Shown piece by piece: positions 1-6,099 of a DNA stretch of 32,427 bases. The notes beneath the pieces were generated by a model. The model was not told where the DNA came from. It saw nothing but the letters and a program-made list of their open reading frames with translations, and ran no database searches. The position numbers and the translations under genes were made by a program. Positions within the stretch are counted from its first letter, which is position 1. Each line of letters starts with the position of its first letter. Source of the stretch: Hyphomicrobiales bacterium (GTDB lineage Bacteria; Pseudomonadota; Alphaproteobacteria; Rhizobiales; JAJFHC01); assembly GCA_021775835.1 (NCBI GenBank), contig JAJFHC010000242.1, forward strand, positions 1 through 32,427, in the 5' to 3' direction.

Positions 1-100
1 CATCAGGCCCACGAGTTTGCGTGCCGGATGGAACACCCGCAACGAGAAGACTTGATGCTCTTCTTGAGGGGCGGGTTGCATTTTCGAAAAAGGAAAACCA

Positions 101-235
101 ATGTCCAAAGGCAACAACAAGCGCGGCAACAAGGAAGCCAAAAAGCCAAAGAAGGAGAAGCCGAAGGTGTCCGCCACCGCTAATTCAAACGCTGGAAAGG
201 CGCCAATCGTCGTAGCCGGCAAGAAAATCAAATAG
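101..235 (+). CDS. Small lysine-rich basic protein, 44 aa, conserved type
   Basis: A 45-codon frame opens with ATG behind an AGGAAA ribosome-binding site (91-96) and ends in TAG. The product starts MSKGNNKRGNKEAKKPKKEK and ends in a VVAGKKIK tail, so it is strongly basic, has no membrane segment and is probably unstructured. I recognise this lysine-rich MSKGN type as a recurring small hypothetical protein of alphaproteobacteria; its function is not known to me. Nucleic-acid or ribosome binding would fit the charge but is only a guess. It is too short for ordinary gene-length cut-offs, and the longer overlapping frame at 21-215 has no comparable start. A strong hairpin follows the stop at 241-275. 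Confidence 0.8.
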   Translation: MSKGNNKRGNKEAKKPKKEKPKVSATANSNAGKAPIVVAGKKIK

Positions 236-240
236 GACAA

Positions 241-275
241 ATTGAGCGGGTCAGTGAACGATTGGCCCACTCAAT
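241..275 (+). terminator. Stem-loop just after the 44-aa gene, possible terminator
   Basis: ATTGAG pairs with CTCAAT, and GGGTCA pairs with TGGCCC (one G-T wobble). A single C/A mismatch separates the two helices and the loop is about nine bases. The stem begins six bases after the stop codon of the small gene. No T-run follows, so it may act as a 3' stabilising or factor-dependent element rather than a classic intrinsic terminator. Confidence 0.4.
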
Positions 276-719
276 GCGACAGATTTGGAAACGTTAAGAC
301 CTGAACAAACAATATTGGTCTTCGACTGAATTTGTGAGTCTGGGATGTCTCTTGGGGCCAGCAAAAGACAAGAAAACATCACAATATTGACAAAATGAAA
401 TCCGCGAAAACTATTGTAATTCATAAATAAAACGTATATATATACATTCTTATCAAATTCCGGCGCATATCTAGAAAAAAACGTCTTCAGCATATCGCAA
501 GACGTATTCCGCCGTACGATTCTCGCAAGTATTTCTGCCGAAAGCGAAGTTGATTCCGTCCCATCCCGTGATGGCAGATGGGAAGACTTGGCGATGGGCG
601 GTTTTCTCTGAGCAGACATCTCTTCGCTGAGCCCCTGGCTCGGAATCTCACGCGCACCAAAGTCGGTGTGGGCGGGACGATGCTTTCGCTCGCCATTTTT
701 CTTAACCCAAGGAGTCCCA
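276..719. other. Intergenic region with AT-rich core and structured leader of the DUF1611 operon
   Basis: I see no convincing gene on either strand here; the long minus-strand frame at 251-853 runs into the start of the DUF1611 gene and has no ribosome-binding site. Bases about 385-480 are AT-rich, with an alternating TA tract near 436-446, and probably hold the operon promoter. From about 550 to 703 the sequence can form several stem-loops, the last followed by a T-run just before the ribosome-binding site (see the separate entry). Confidence 0.6.
560..703 (+). promoter_or_regulatory. Structured leader with terminator-like hairpin before the DUF1611 gene
   Basis: CCCATC at 560-565 can pair with any of three downstream GATGG copies (570-574, 577-582, 593-598), so its stems are mutually exclusive. 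A second stem, CTGAGCC/GGCTCGG, lies at 627-643 with a three-base loop. A third, GGCGGG (671-676) with CTCGCC (689-694), is followed at once by ATTTTTCTT (695-703), the layout of an intrinsic terminator. The AAGGAG ribosome-binding site follows at 709-714. This suggests attenuation or a riboswitch-like control. I could not match it to a riboswitch class I know. Confidence 0.4.
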
Positions 720-1919
720 ATGTTAATCGCCCCGCTCGCCGATACGACAATGAAGCCCAATGGCGTTGCCCCCACGCGCGCCGTCAAGGTCAGCGAGCTC
801 TCCATACCGGCACAGCCACACGGCGATACCGCGCCTGGTTCGACCGCCGTCATCTATTGCGAAGGCAATTTTGGCGCCCTTGACGGCAAGACCGCCAACG
901 GGCTCGTTCGTCACTCGGAGAAGTACAAGATTCTCTCGGTCATCGACAGCGGGAAGGCCGGCCTCGATACCGGCGTTGTGCTTGGCGATGGGCCCAACGA
1001 TATCCCCATCTGCCGCGACCTCGCGGACGCGCTGCGGCTGGCCGGCAACGTGCCCGATTACTTCATATTCGGAATGGCGCCATCGAGCGGCATGCTGTCT
1101 CCGTCCGAACGTTGCCTCGTGCTTGAGGCCATCGGTCTCGGGATGAACGTCGTCAACGGTCTCCATGAATTCCTCAATGACGACCCGGAATTCGCTTTAG
1201 CGAGCGCGACGAACAATGTCCGGATCCTCGATGTCCGAAAGCCCCGCGCCAAGAAGGACCTGCGGATGTTCAGCGGCCGTATCGAAGAGGTCACCTGCCC
1301 GCGCATTGCCGTACTAGGCACCGACGGTGCCATCGGTAAACGCACAACCGCCACTGTCCTGACCCGTGCCCTTAACGAACGCGGCGTGAAAGCGGTAATG
1401 GTCGGCACCGGCCAGACCGGCCTGATCCAGGGCGCCCGCTATGGCATCGCGCTCGACGCCATCCCTTCCCAGTTTTGTTCCGGCGAGATGGAGGCCACCA
1501 TGGTCGAAGCCTTCGAAGGCGAGAATCCCGACGTGATCATCGTCGAGGGACAGGGCGCACTGAGCCATCCCGCCTACCTGACGTCGACCTTCATCCTGCG
1601 CGGCAGCCGCCCCGACGGTATCGTGTTACAGCACGCGCCGGGAAGGACCAATCTCGGCGATTTCGGTGAAATGCCCATGCCGACACCGGCCAGCGAGATC
1701 AATCTCATTGAGACTTTCGCCGACACCAAGGTGATCGGCCTCACAATCAACCACGAGAACATGACCGACGGCGAGGTCGGGACGGCCATTACCCGTTACA
1801 CTGACGAACTCGGTATTCCCGTCACCGATGCGTTGACCCGCTCACCGGATTGTCTGGTGGAGATGGTTTTCCTGGCGTTTCCGGAACTGGAGGCAAAGGT
1901 CACTGCCCGCACCCAATGA
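720..1919 (+). CDS. DUF1611 family protein (DgcN-like), P-loop containing
   Basis: The 399-residue product is a full-length DUF1611 protein. An N-terminal alpha/beta domain contains GKTANGLVRHSEKYK near residues 56-70, and a C-terminal P-loop domain contains GTDGAIGKRTT at residues 200-210, followed by MVGTGQTG and VEGQGALSHP motifs. From family knowledge, DgcN proteins of this type N-acetylate D-glutamate in a marine D-glutamate catabolic pathway; the substrate here is not shown by the sequence. The start is set by AAGGAG at 709-714, five bases before ATG; an in-frame upstream ATG at 666 lies inside the leader. The stop overlaps the start of the PLP racemase (ATGA), so the two are translationally coupled. 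The usual DgcA partner is an enolase-superfamily racemase, which is not present here. Confidence 0.85.
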   Translation: MLIAPLADTTMKPNGVAPTRAVKVSELSIPAQPHGDTAPGSTAVIYCEGNFGALDGKTANGLVRHSEKYKILSVIDSGKAGLDTGVVLGDGPNDIPICRDLADALRLAGNVPDYFIFGMAPSSGMLSPSERCLVLEAIGLGMNVVNGLHEFLNDDPEFALASATNNVRILDVRKPRAKKDLRMFSGRIEEVTCPRIAVLGTDGAIGKRTTATVLTRALNERGVKAVMVGTGQTGLIQGARYGIALDAIPSQFCSGEMEATMVEAFEGENPDVIIVEGQGALSHPAYLTSTFILRGSRPDGIVLQHAPGRTNLGDFGEMPMPTPASEINLIETFADTKVIGLTINHENMTDGEVGTAITRYTDELGIPVTDALTRSPDCLVEMVFLAFPELEAKVTARTQ

Positions 1920-3019
1920 CCGCACCGCGCCTTGAGATCGATCTTGAAAAAATTCACCACAACGCCCGCACGCTGGTCGAACGCCTCGCCGTTCGCGGTG
2001 TGTCGGTTACCGGTGTCACCAAAGCGTGTCTCGGTTCGCCCGAGATCGCCGGCGCTTTAATTCGAGCCGGCGTGCGTGGACTCGGGGATTCCCGCATCGA
2101 GAATATTGAAACAATGCGGCGCGCCGGCATGCAGGCGCCCATGACGCTCATCCGCACTCCTATGTCGAGCCAGGTGGGCCGGATCGTGGCGTCTGCTGAT
2201 GTTAGCTTCAACACCGAGCTCGACGTCATCGCAATGCTCGCATCCGCTGCCCGCGCGGCGGGAACGACACATGGTATCGTGCTCATGATCGAGCTGGGAG
2301 ATCTCCGTGAAGGCGTCATGCCCGGCGACCTCGAAGCCGTGGTACGGCAAACCCTTGGCTTCCCGAACATCGTACTCAAGGGTATCGGGACCAACCTTGC
2401 ATGCCGCAGCGGTGTGTCGCCGGACGCAAAGAACATGGGCGAACTGACGGCGTTGGCCGGTTCAGTCGCAGCGACCTTCGGCATCCCGCTCGACATCGTC
2501 TCCGGCGGCAACTCCGCCAACCTGCAATGGGCGCTCGGCGGTGCCGACACCGGACGGATCAACGATCTCCGCCTGGGCGAGTCGATCCTGCTGGGCCGCG
2601 AACCGCTTCACCGCCAACCGATTGAGGGGCTCTACACCGATGCGATTACACTCGTCGCTGAAGTGATAGAGTCAAAGGTCAAGCCGACACGGCCATGGGG
2701 TGTTGTTGCGCAAACCGCCTTTGGAAAGGCAATTCCGGCGATCGATCACGGCAACATATCGCAAGCCATTTTTGCGTTGGGATGCATGGACACCGATCCG
2801 GAGGGTTTAACGCCGCCTGCAGGAATTGAAATCCTCGGTTCGAGCAGCGATCATCTTGTTGTCAACTCACTCAAGGGCGGCTTGCCGATCGGTGCGGAGA
2901 TCAGGTTCCAACTCAATTACAGTGCGTTGATCCGCGCCATGGCCTCGCCCTTCGTTTCCAAGCGGATTGAACACAAATCACAAGAGCAGAGTATCCCGGC
3001 GCTTCAGCTAACAGGATGA
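1916..3019 (+). CDS. Fold-type III PLP-dependent racemase (alanine/ornithine racemase family)
   Basis: The 367-residue product is an alanine-racemase-like barrel plus C-terminal domain. It begins APRLEIDLEKIHHNARTL, with the PLP-binding lysine at K36 in TGVTKACLG; LGDSRIENI and MIELGDLREG follow, and ISGGNS-type residues appear as VSGGNSANL around residue 200. This layout is closer to the ornithine racemase (Orr)/YhfX group than to classical Alr. It would interconvert L- and D-forms of an amino acid in the cytoplasm. The ATG start overlaps the stop of the DUF1611 gene by four bases. The pairing suggests that both enzymes act on the same D-amino acid or amino-acid derivative. Exact substrate is unknown. 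Confidence 0.85.
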   Translation: MTAPRLEIDLEKIHHNARTLVERLAVRGVSVTGVTKACLGSPEIAGALIRAGVRGLGDSRIENIETMRRAGMQAPMTLIRTPMSSQVGRIVASADVSFNTELDVIAMLASAARAAGTTHGIVLMIELGDLREGVMPGDLEAVVRQTLGFPNIVLKGIGTNLACRSGVSPDAKNMGELTALAGSVAATFGIPLDIVSGGNSANLQWALGGADTGRINDLRLGESILLGREPLHRQPIEGLYTDAITLVAEVIESKVKPTRPWGVVAQTAFGKAIPAIDHGNISQAIFALGCMDTDPEGLTPPAGIEILGSSSDHLVVNSLKGGLPIGAEIRFQLNYSALIRAMASPFVSKRIEHKSQEQSIPALQLTG

Positions 3020-3191
3020 GCCGGCATCGGGGATTATTGTTTTGTGTCCCGGGCGGACGGCGACTGAAATCACGCAGAACCCGCCAACAAGCGGCAAAAA
3101 ACAATGTCTAGTGCACTTTGTATGAGTCACCTGTGGTCGAACTCTGTGTCACCAAGCCGGCCCTGATGGCGTCGATTAGGCGCAAACCGTT

Positions 3192-3395
3192 TTAACGTGA
3201 AGGCCCAGAGGACCGGGACGGGAAAGGTATACCGTCTTTCCACGCCCTGGAACTCTTGCAACGAGGGCAAATGCGCTCGCCGGACCATTCGCTGGTGAAA
3301 ATGGAGGTACATCTCAGGCAATTGCGAGTCTTGGGGGTATCAGCGCGAGGCAGATCGGTTTTGATCTCTGAACGCAATGTGCTTAAGACCGTCAT
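3192..3395 (-). CDS. Small zinc-ribbon protein, 67 aa
   Basis: The product carries RNCLRCTSIF and RICPRCKSS, giving a CxxC-x13-CxxC zinc-ribbon pattern (residues about 27-46), with a SEWSGE linker between the pairs. An AAGGAGAG ribbon-binding site for ribosomes (ribosome-binding site) lies seven to ten bases before the ATG, supporting the start at 3395. The protein has no membrane segment and is basic. Similar CxxC SEWxGERICxRC proteins are common small hypotheticals in alphaproteobacteria, with no assigned role that I know. It lies 61 bases downstream of the DUF1488 gene on the same strand and may be co-transcribed with it. DNA or RNA binding is a reasonable guess from the ribbon and charge. 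Confidence 0.75.
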   Translation of the reverse strand: MTVLSTLRSEIKTDLPRADTPKTRNCLRCTSIFTSEWSGERICPRCKSSRAWKDGIPFPSRSSGPSR

Positions 3396-3456
3396 GGCGG
3401 GTTCTCTCCTTGGTGTTGATAATTGGACAGATGCCGCGACCGTTTAAGGAGAACCA

Positions 3457-3735
3457 CTAAAAGTCCGTGGGCCCAAGGCAATGCACGTAGTCGCCTGTGC
3501 GACTGCGGCAATAGACCTTGTCGGCAACGCCATGAATGTGTTCCCGCGCGGCATCGAACACACTTAGAACGCGGCTTTCGATGTCGATTGCCTCCAGGCT
3601 CAAACGCCCCAGTTTCTGAAGTGCGTCGGCACCGACATAAAAGGAAATCTCTTTCACGCCGTCATAGCCCCAGAATTGTACCCGATTTCTCGTTCCGTCG
3701 TAGTTGCGGCTCACATTTGGAAATTTCAATTTCAT
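3457..3735 (-). CDS. DUF1488 family protein
   Basis: The 92-residue product begins MKLKFPNVSRNYDGTRNRV and continues VQFWGYDGVKEISFYVGADAL, the characteristic DUF1488 pattern: an N-terminal FPN..R.Y motif, a W/F-G-D core and a helical C-terminal half ending with a YVHCLG segment. Family length is usually 80-95 residues, so it is complete. I chose the internal ATG at 3735; the frame can be extended to a TTG at 3786, but that has no ribosome-binding site and adds residues not typical of the family. The function of DUF1488 is unknown. Neighbours are other small proteins in the same direction. Confidence 0.8.
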   Translation of the reverse strand: MKLKFPNVSRNYDGTRNRVQFWGYDGVKEISFYVGADALQKLGRLSLEAIDIESRVLSVFDAAREHIHGVADKVYCRSRTGDYVHCLGPTDF

Positions 3736-3818
3736 GTTGGCACGTCCATTGGCACTCTCGTTGTGCGGGTGGGTATCCAAGGCCAATATTTTGCTGTCGT
3801 CGTCCGGCCTTGCGGAAT

Positions 3819-3843
3819 ACGGAGGGGAATACGCCCCCTCCGT
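3819..3843. terminator. Perfect 9-bp GC-rich hairpin between small genes
   Basis: ACGGAGGGG (3819-3827) pairs perfectly with CCCCTCCGT (3835-3843) around a seven-base loop. It lies 25 bases downstream of the stop of the 49-aa gene on the minus strand. A short T-run (3852-3856) follows on the plus strand only, after an 8-base gap, so its direction is uncertain. It probably separates the 49-aa gene from the DUF1488 gene. Confidence 0.45.
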
Positions 3844-3867
3844 CCGTCAGCTTTTTCACTAAACAAA

Positions 3868-4017
3868 CTAACTCTTTGAGGCATCTTTCACTTCCGTAGG
3901 AGTCTTGTTGGGCTGTGCGACAGGCCCAACGATATCCGGCGTGACCTTGATTGTATCAACGGGCTTTTCGTTGCTCTGGACGCTTTGTGCTGTGGAAAAA
4001 CTCTTAAAGGATGACAT
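3868..4017 (-). CDS. Small hydrophilic Ser/Thr/Pro-rich protein, 49 aa
   Basis: The 50-codon frame encodes a product that starts MSSFKSFSTAQSVQSNEKP and ends EVKDASKS. It is hydrophilic, without Cys or a membrane segment, and probably disordered. GAAAGG lies about eight bases before the ATG as a ribosome-binding site. Short proteins with an N-terminal SFK.FSTA motif and a C-terminal Q.(N/D)K.PTE...A.KS tail recur as hypotheticals in alphaproteobacteria, to my memory, which supports coding. No function is known. The gene sits immediately downstream of a very AT-rich upstream region and may be strongly or conditionally expressed from it. Confidence 0.6.
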   Translation of the reverse strand: MSSFKSFSTAQSVQSNEKPVDTIKVTPDIVGPVAQPNKTPTEVKDASKS

Positions 4018-4260
4018 GTCAAATGCCTTTCACTAAAGTGCAGAAAAAATATCCTGCATACTATATATAAGTCATCTAAACATATTTACAAGTGTTAACG
4101 CATATACTTATCTCATATATTTTATATTTTTATATATTTCTCAAATAATTACATAATTATCTAAAAGATATTAATTCAATTCAATTTTTATTGTACATGA
4201 TTACGGCGCATTACTTGTTGTAAATACCAGTATCATTGATGTTTTTATTAAACAAATATC
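4018..4260. other. Very AT-rich intergenic region (promoter side of the 49-aa gene)
   Basis: Bases about 4040-4260 are overwhelmingly A and T with repeated TATA and ATAT steps, in sharp contrast to the neighbouring genes. No reading frame of note is present. The region lies upstream of the minus-strand 49-aa gene and downstream of the repeat-protein gene. It could bind a silencer of the Ros/MucR or H-NS-like kind, which is inference only. Confidence 0.6.
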
Positions 4261-4293
4261 AAAAAATTAATTTCTCCCGTCTGTGCGTCGGGA
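4261..4293 (-). terminator. Intrinsic terminator of the nine-repeat protein gene
   Basis: Read on the minus strand, TCCCG and CGGGA pair around a nine-base loop just after the TAA stop of the repeat-protein gene. GAAATTAA and a run of six T residues (4266-4261) follow. The stem is short, but position and T-run fit a terminator. Confidence 0.5.
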
Positions 4294-4295
4294 TA

Positions 4296-5270
4296 TTATG
4301 ACAGCACGCACCGGTTCTGACGCTTGTAATATGGTTTGTTACACGTCCATTCGTTGCCGGAATAATCAAGATGACCATTCTCGGGTATCTCGACTGGCAC
4401 GCATGTCCGTGCCTTGACTTCGTACCCGCGGTCGCATGCCCAACCGGAACCATAGCTGGAGTCTTCCAGGTAGGCATTTGCCGGAACCTTGACCGCTTCG
4501 CAGATTTTGCCCGAACGCCTGAAGCCGCGAACACATTTCCAGCCGTCTCCGTAGGTCTCATCCACAAAATATCCGTTCTGTGGCACGACAACCGCAGTAC
4601 ATCCGCCATTTGTCGTTTTGTAACCACGTTCACATTCCCAGCCTGTGCCGCTGTTGGAGCCAGCGAGATATCCATGTTTGGGGACCTTGATTGAAACACA
4701 AGTCTCGTCAACCGCCCGGTAACCGCGATTGCACCCCCACCCGCCTCTATATGATGCCGCATCGTAGTAACCGTTCTCCGGGATCTTGACAGCGACACAG
4801 CCATCATTGGCCGCGCGGAATCGAATATCGCACTTCCAGCCGTCGCCGGACGAATTCAGATGGCCATTTCCAGGCACCGTGATGACCGTGCAGGCATCGC
4901 GCGTCTTTTTAAACCCGCGATCGCATTTCCATCGATCCCCGGCATCGGTCAAGTATGCATTTGCGGGCAGTGTGAAGGCAACGCAGGCATCTTTAGACGC
5001 TCGGTATCCGCGGTCACATTCCCAACCCGTGCCGTAGGACTCGCCGGTTGGGAAAGCATTGGCCGGAATGTCGATAACGGTACAGGCGCCAGCTTGCGCG
5101 CGAAAACCGGCGTGGCATTCCCACCCAATGCCGTAACCTTTCGCGGCAGCGTTTTCAGGAATAACAACAGATACGTTTTGCGCAACGGCTGTTCCGTGCG
5201 TACCAACCATCAACAAAACCACAAAGACATGGCCGGCCAGGCATCGAAACCAAAGATGTAGACTATTCAT
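4296..5270 (-). CDS. Secreted protein of nine tandem Cys-containing repeats
   Basis: The 324-residue product has an N-terminal signal peptide (residues 1-31: a polar start, hydrophobic FVVLLMVG core, then AVAQ cleavage site). The rest is nine consecutive units of about 31-33 residues. Each runs: V.(I/V)P.N(G/A)(Y/H)L, a short turn with YG.GW, then W.C.RG(Y/F)(R/K), and a second Cys before the next unit. Every unit therefore has two Cys, probably one disulfide each. The function is unknown; an exported, disulfide-bonded repeat domain suggests a surface or periplasmic binding role. I start at the ATG at 5270 because it gives a standard signal peptide; two upstream ATG codons (5291, 5312) are possible. 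Small unrelated genes flank it on the same strand, with AT-rich spacers. Confidence 0.85.
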   Translation of the reverse strand: MNSLHLWFRCLAGHVFVVLLMVGTHGTAVAQNVSVVIPENAAAKGYGIGWECHAGFRAQAGACTVIDIPANAFPTGESYGTGWECDRGYRASKDACVAFTLPANAYLTDAGDRWKCDRGFKKTRDACTVITVPGNGHLNSSGDGWKCDIRFRAANDGCVAVKIPENGYYDAASYRGGWGCNRGYRAVDETCVSIKVPKHGYLAGSNSGTGWECERGYKTTNGGCTAVVVPQNGYFVDETYGDGWKCVRGFRRSGKICEAVKVPANAYLEDSSYGSGWACDRGYEVKARTCVPVEIPENGHLDYSGNEWTCNKPYYKRQNRCVLS

Positions 5271-5418
5271 CGTGTTTCTTTCTTGGCTCATTATCGGAAC
5301 CTGTTCTGCCAATCATTGTTGCCTGACGACTCGTGCACACTCAGACGATCAGCGTCGTCTTCCATACTGGAAGCAGGGGCGGCGATCTCAATTGCGATGA
5401 TTGCCACCAAAGACTTGG

Positions 5419-5586
5419 CTAGGCGACAAACCGGTCGTTCCCACGCGCAATCGCCCCATCGGCAATCGGCGCTTCGTCCCGATCAGTTCTTTTTATCTGT
5501 GTCAGCGCGTCGTTCAGGCTGATGTAGCGAAAGTTTCGAAAGTGAAAATAATCTACCGGGACACGTGTTATCCCAAATTCCGCCAT
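5419..5586 (-). CDS. Small conserved-type protein, 55 aa, possibly longer at the N-terminus
   Basis: The product is MAEFGITRVPVDYFHFRNF followed by RYISLNDALTQIKR and a polar tail. The ITRVPVDYFH..(F/Y)RY..L.DA..Q.KR pattern looks like a recurring small alphaproteobacterial protein as I remember it, and codon use is GC-rich in third positions. The only ATG lacks a proper ribosome-binding site, while coding-like residues (EIEQAAARE) continue in frame upstream until a TAG near 5673. A GTG at 5663 has an excellent AGGAA site but is in a different frame that stops at a TAA inside the gene. A frameshift, a rare start codon such as ATT or a sequence error could explain this. Function unknown; plus-strand frames over it are shadows. 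Confidence 0.6.
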   Translation of the reverse strand: MAEFGITRVPVDYFHFRNFRYISLNDALTQIKRTDRDEAPIADGAIARGNDRFVA

Positions 5587-6099
5587 TTCCCGGGCGGCCG
5601 CCTGTTCAATTTCAGGTTGCTGCTCGGTTGCGGTTTCGCGCCGCGACTCGCACTGAGGTCCACGTTTTTCCTACTTTATACGCGTGGATGAATTTTCCTT
5701 GGCAGTGAGCGTATGAAATTCATTTCCAGCTTTGACGAAAAAGGCTTAACCAGCAGGAAAACTATAACATAATTATAAGTATTTTCAAGTCACTTTGAAT
5801 TATAATTATGTATTGTATGTATTTTTTATTCTAAATTTATTTCGGAATATAAATGATATTATCAGTAATATTGCAATTTAAACTTAATTTTATTAAGTAA
5901 CAATTGACTTCAATACTTTCACACGCCGGGTAAGTTAGTCGGGGCGCGGTGGTTCAAAGCTGCACAGGAGCCACTAATCGAACCTGATACCCAAGGTCCG
6001 GCAATTGCTTGCCCGAGCAATACTTTTGTCTTAGCGTCGGTTCCACCCACGCCCTTTTGTTTCTTGTGACGCGATAACGCCTGGTTGTGGATTATAATT
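5587..6099. other. Long intergenic region with AT-rich half and inverted repeats
   Basis: No convincing gene is seen. The first part holds the upstream region of the 55-aa gene and an 8-bp inverted repeat, ATGAATTT/AAATTCAT (5688-5695 and 5716-5723). Bases about 5755-5915 are nearly all A and T and contain the large inverted repeat at 5768-5810. From about 5930 to 6060 composition is ordinary again and a minus-strand frame of 69 codons (5919-6128) is open, but it starts inside the oxidoreductase gene and lacks a ribosome-binding site. I found no tRNA or other RNA gene. Confidence 0.55.
5768..5810. repeat. Near-perfect AT-rich inverted repeat (11-bp outer, 5-bp inner arms)
   Basis: CATAATTATAA (5768-5778) and TTATAATTATG (5800-5810) are perfect reverse complements. 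Inside, TTCAA (5784-5788) and TTGAA (5795-5799) also pair, with a six-base loop and a five-base bulge on one side. A T-rich stretch (5821-5829) follows on the plus strand. It may be an operator or a terminator; no plus-strand gene ends nearby. Confidence 0.55.

Noticed and set aside
251..853. 200-codon open frame on the minus strand
   Set aside because: It has no ribosome-binding site, covers the AT-rich promoter region, and overlaps the DUF1611 start with no recognisable protein pattern.
4296..5270. Possible CRISPR or DNA tandem repeat
   Set aside because: The repeats are protein-level and diverged, in one continuous frame, and not of constant DNA sequence.
5283..5691. Plus-strand frames of 79 and 96 codons
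   Set aside because: They lie antisense to the 55-aa coding sequence, which has clearer protein character.
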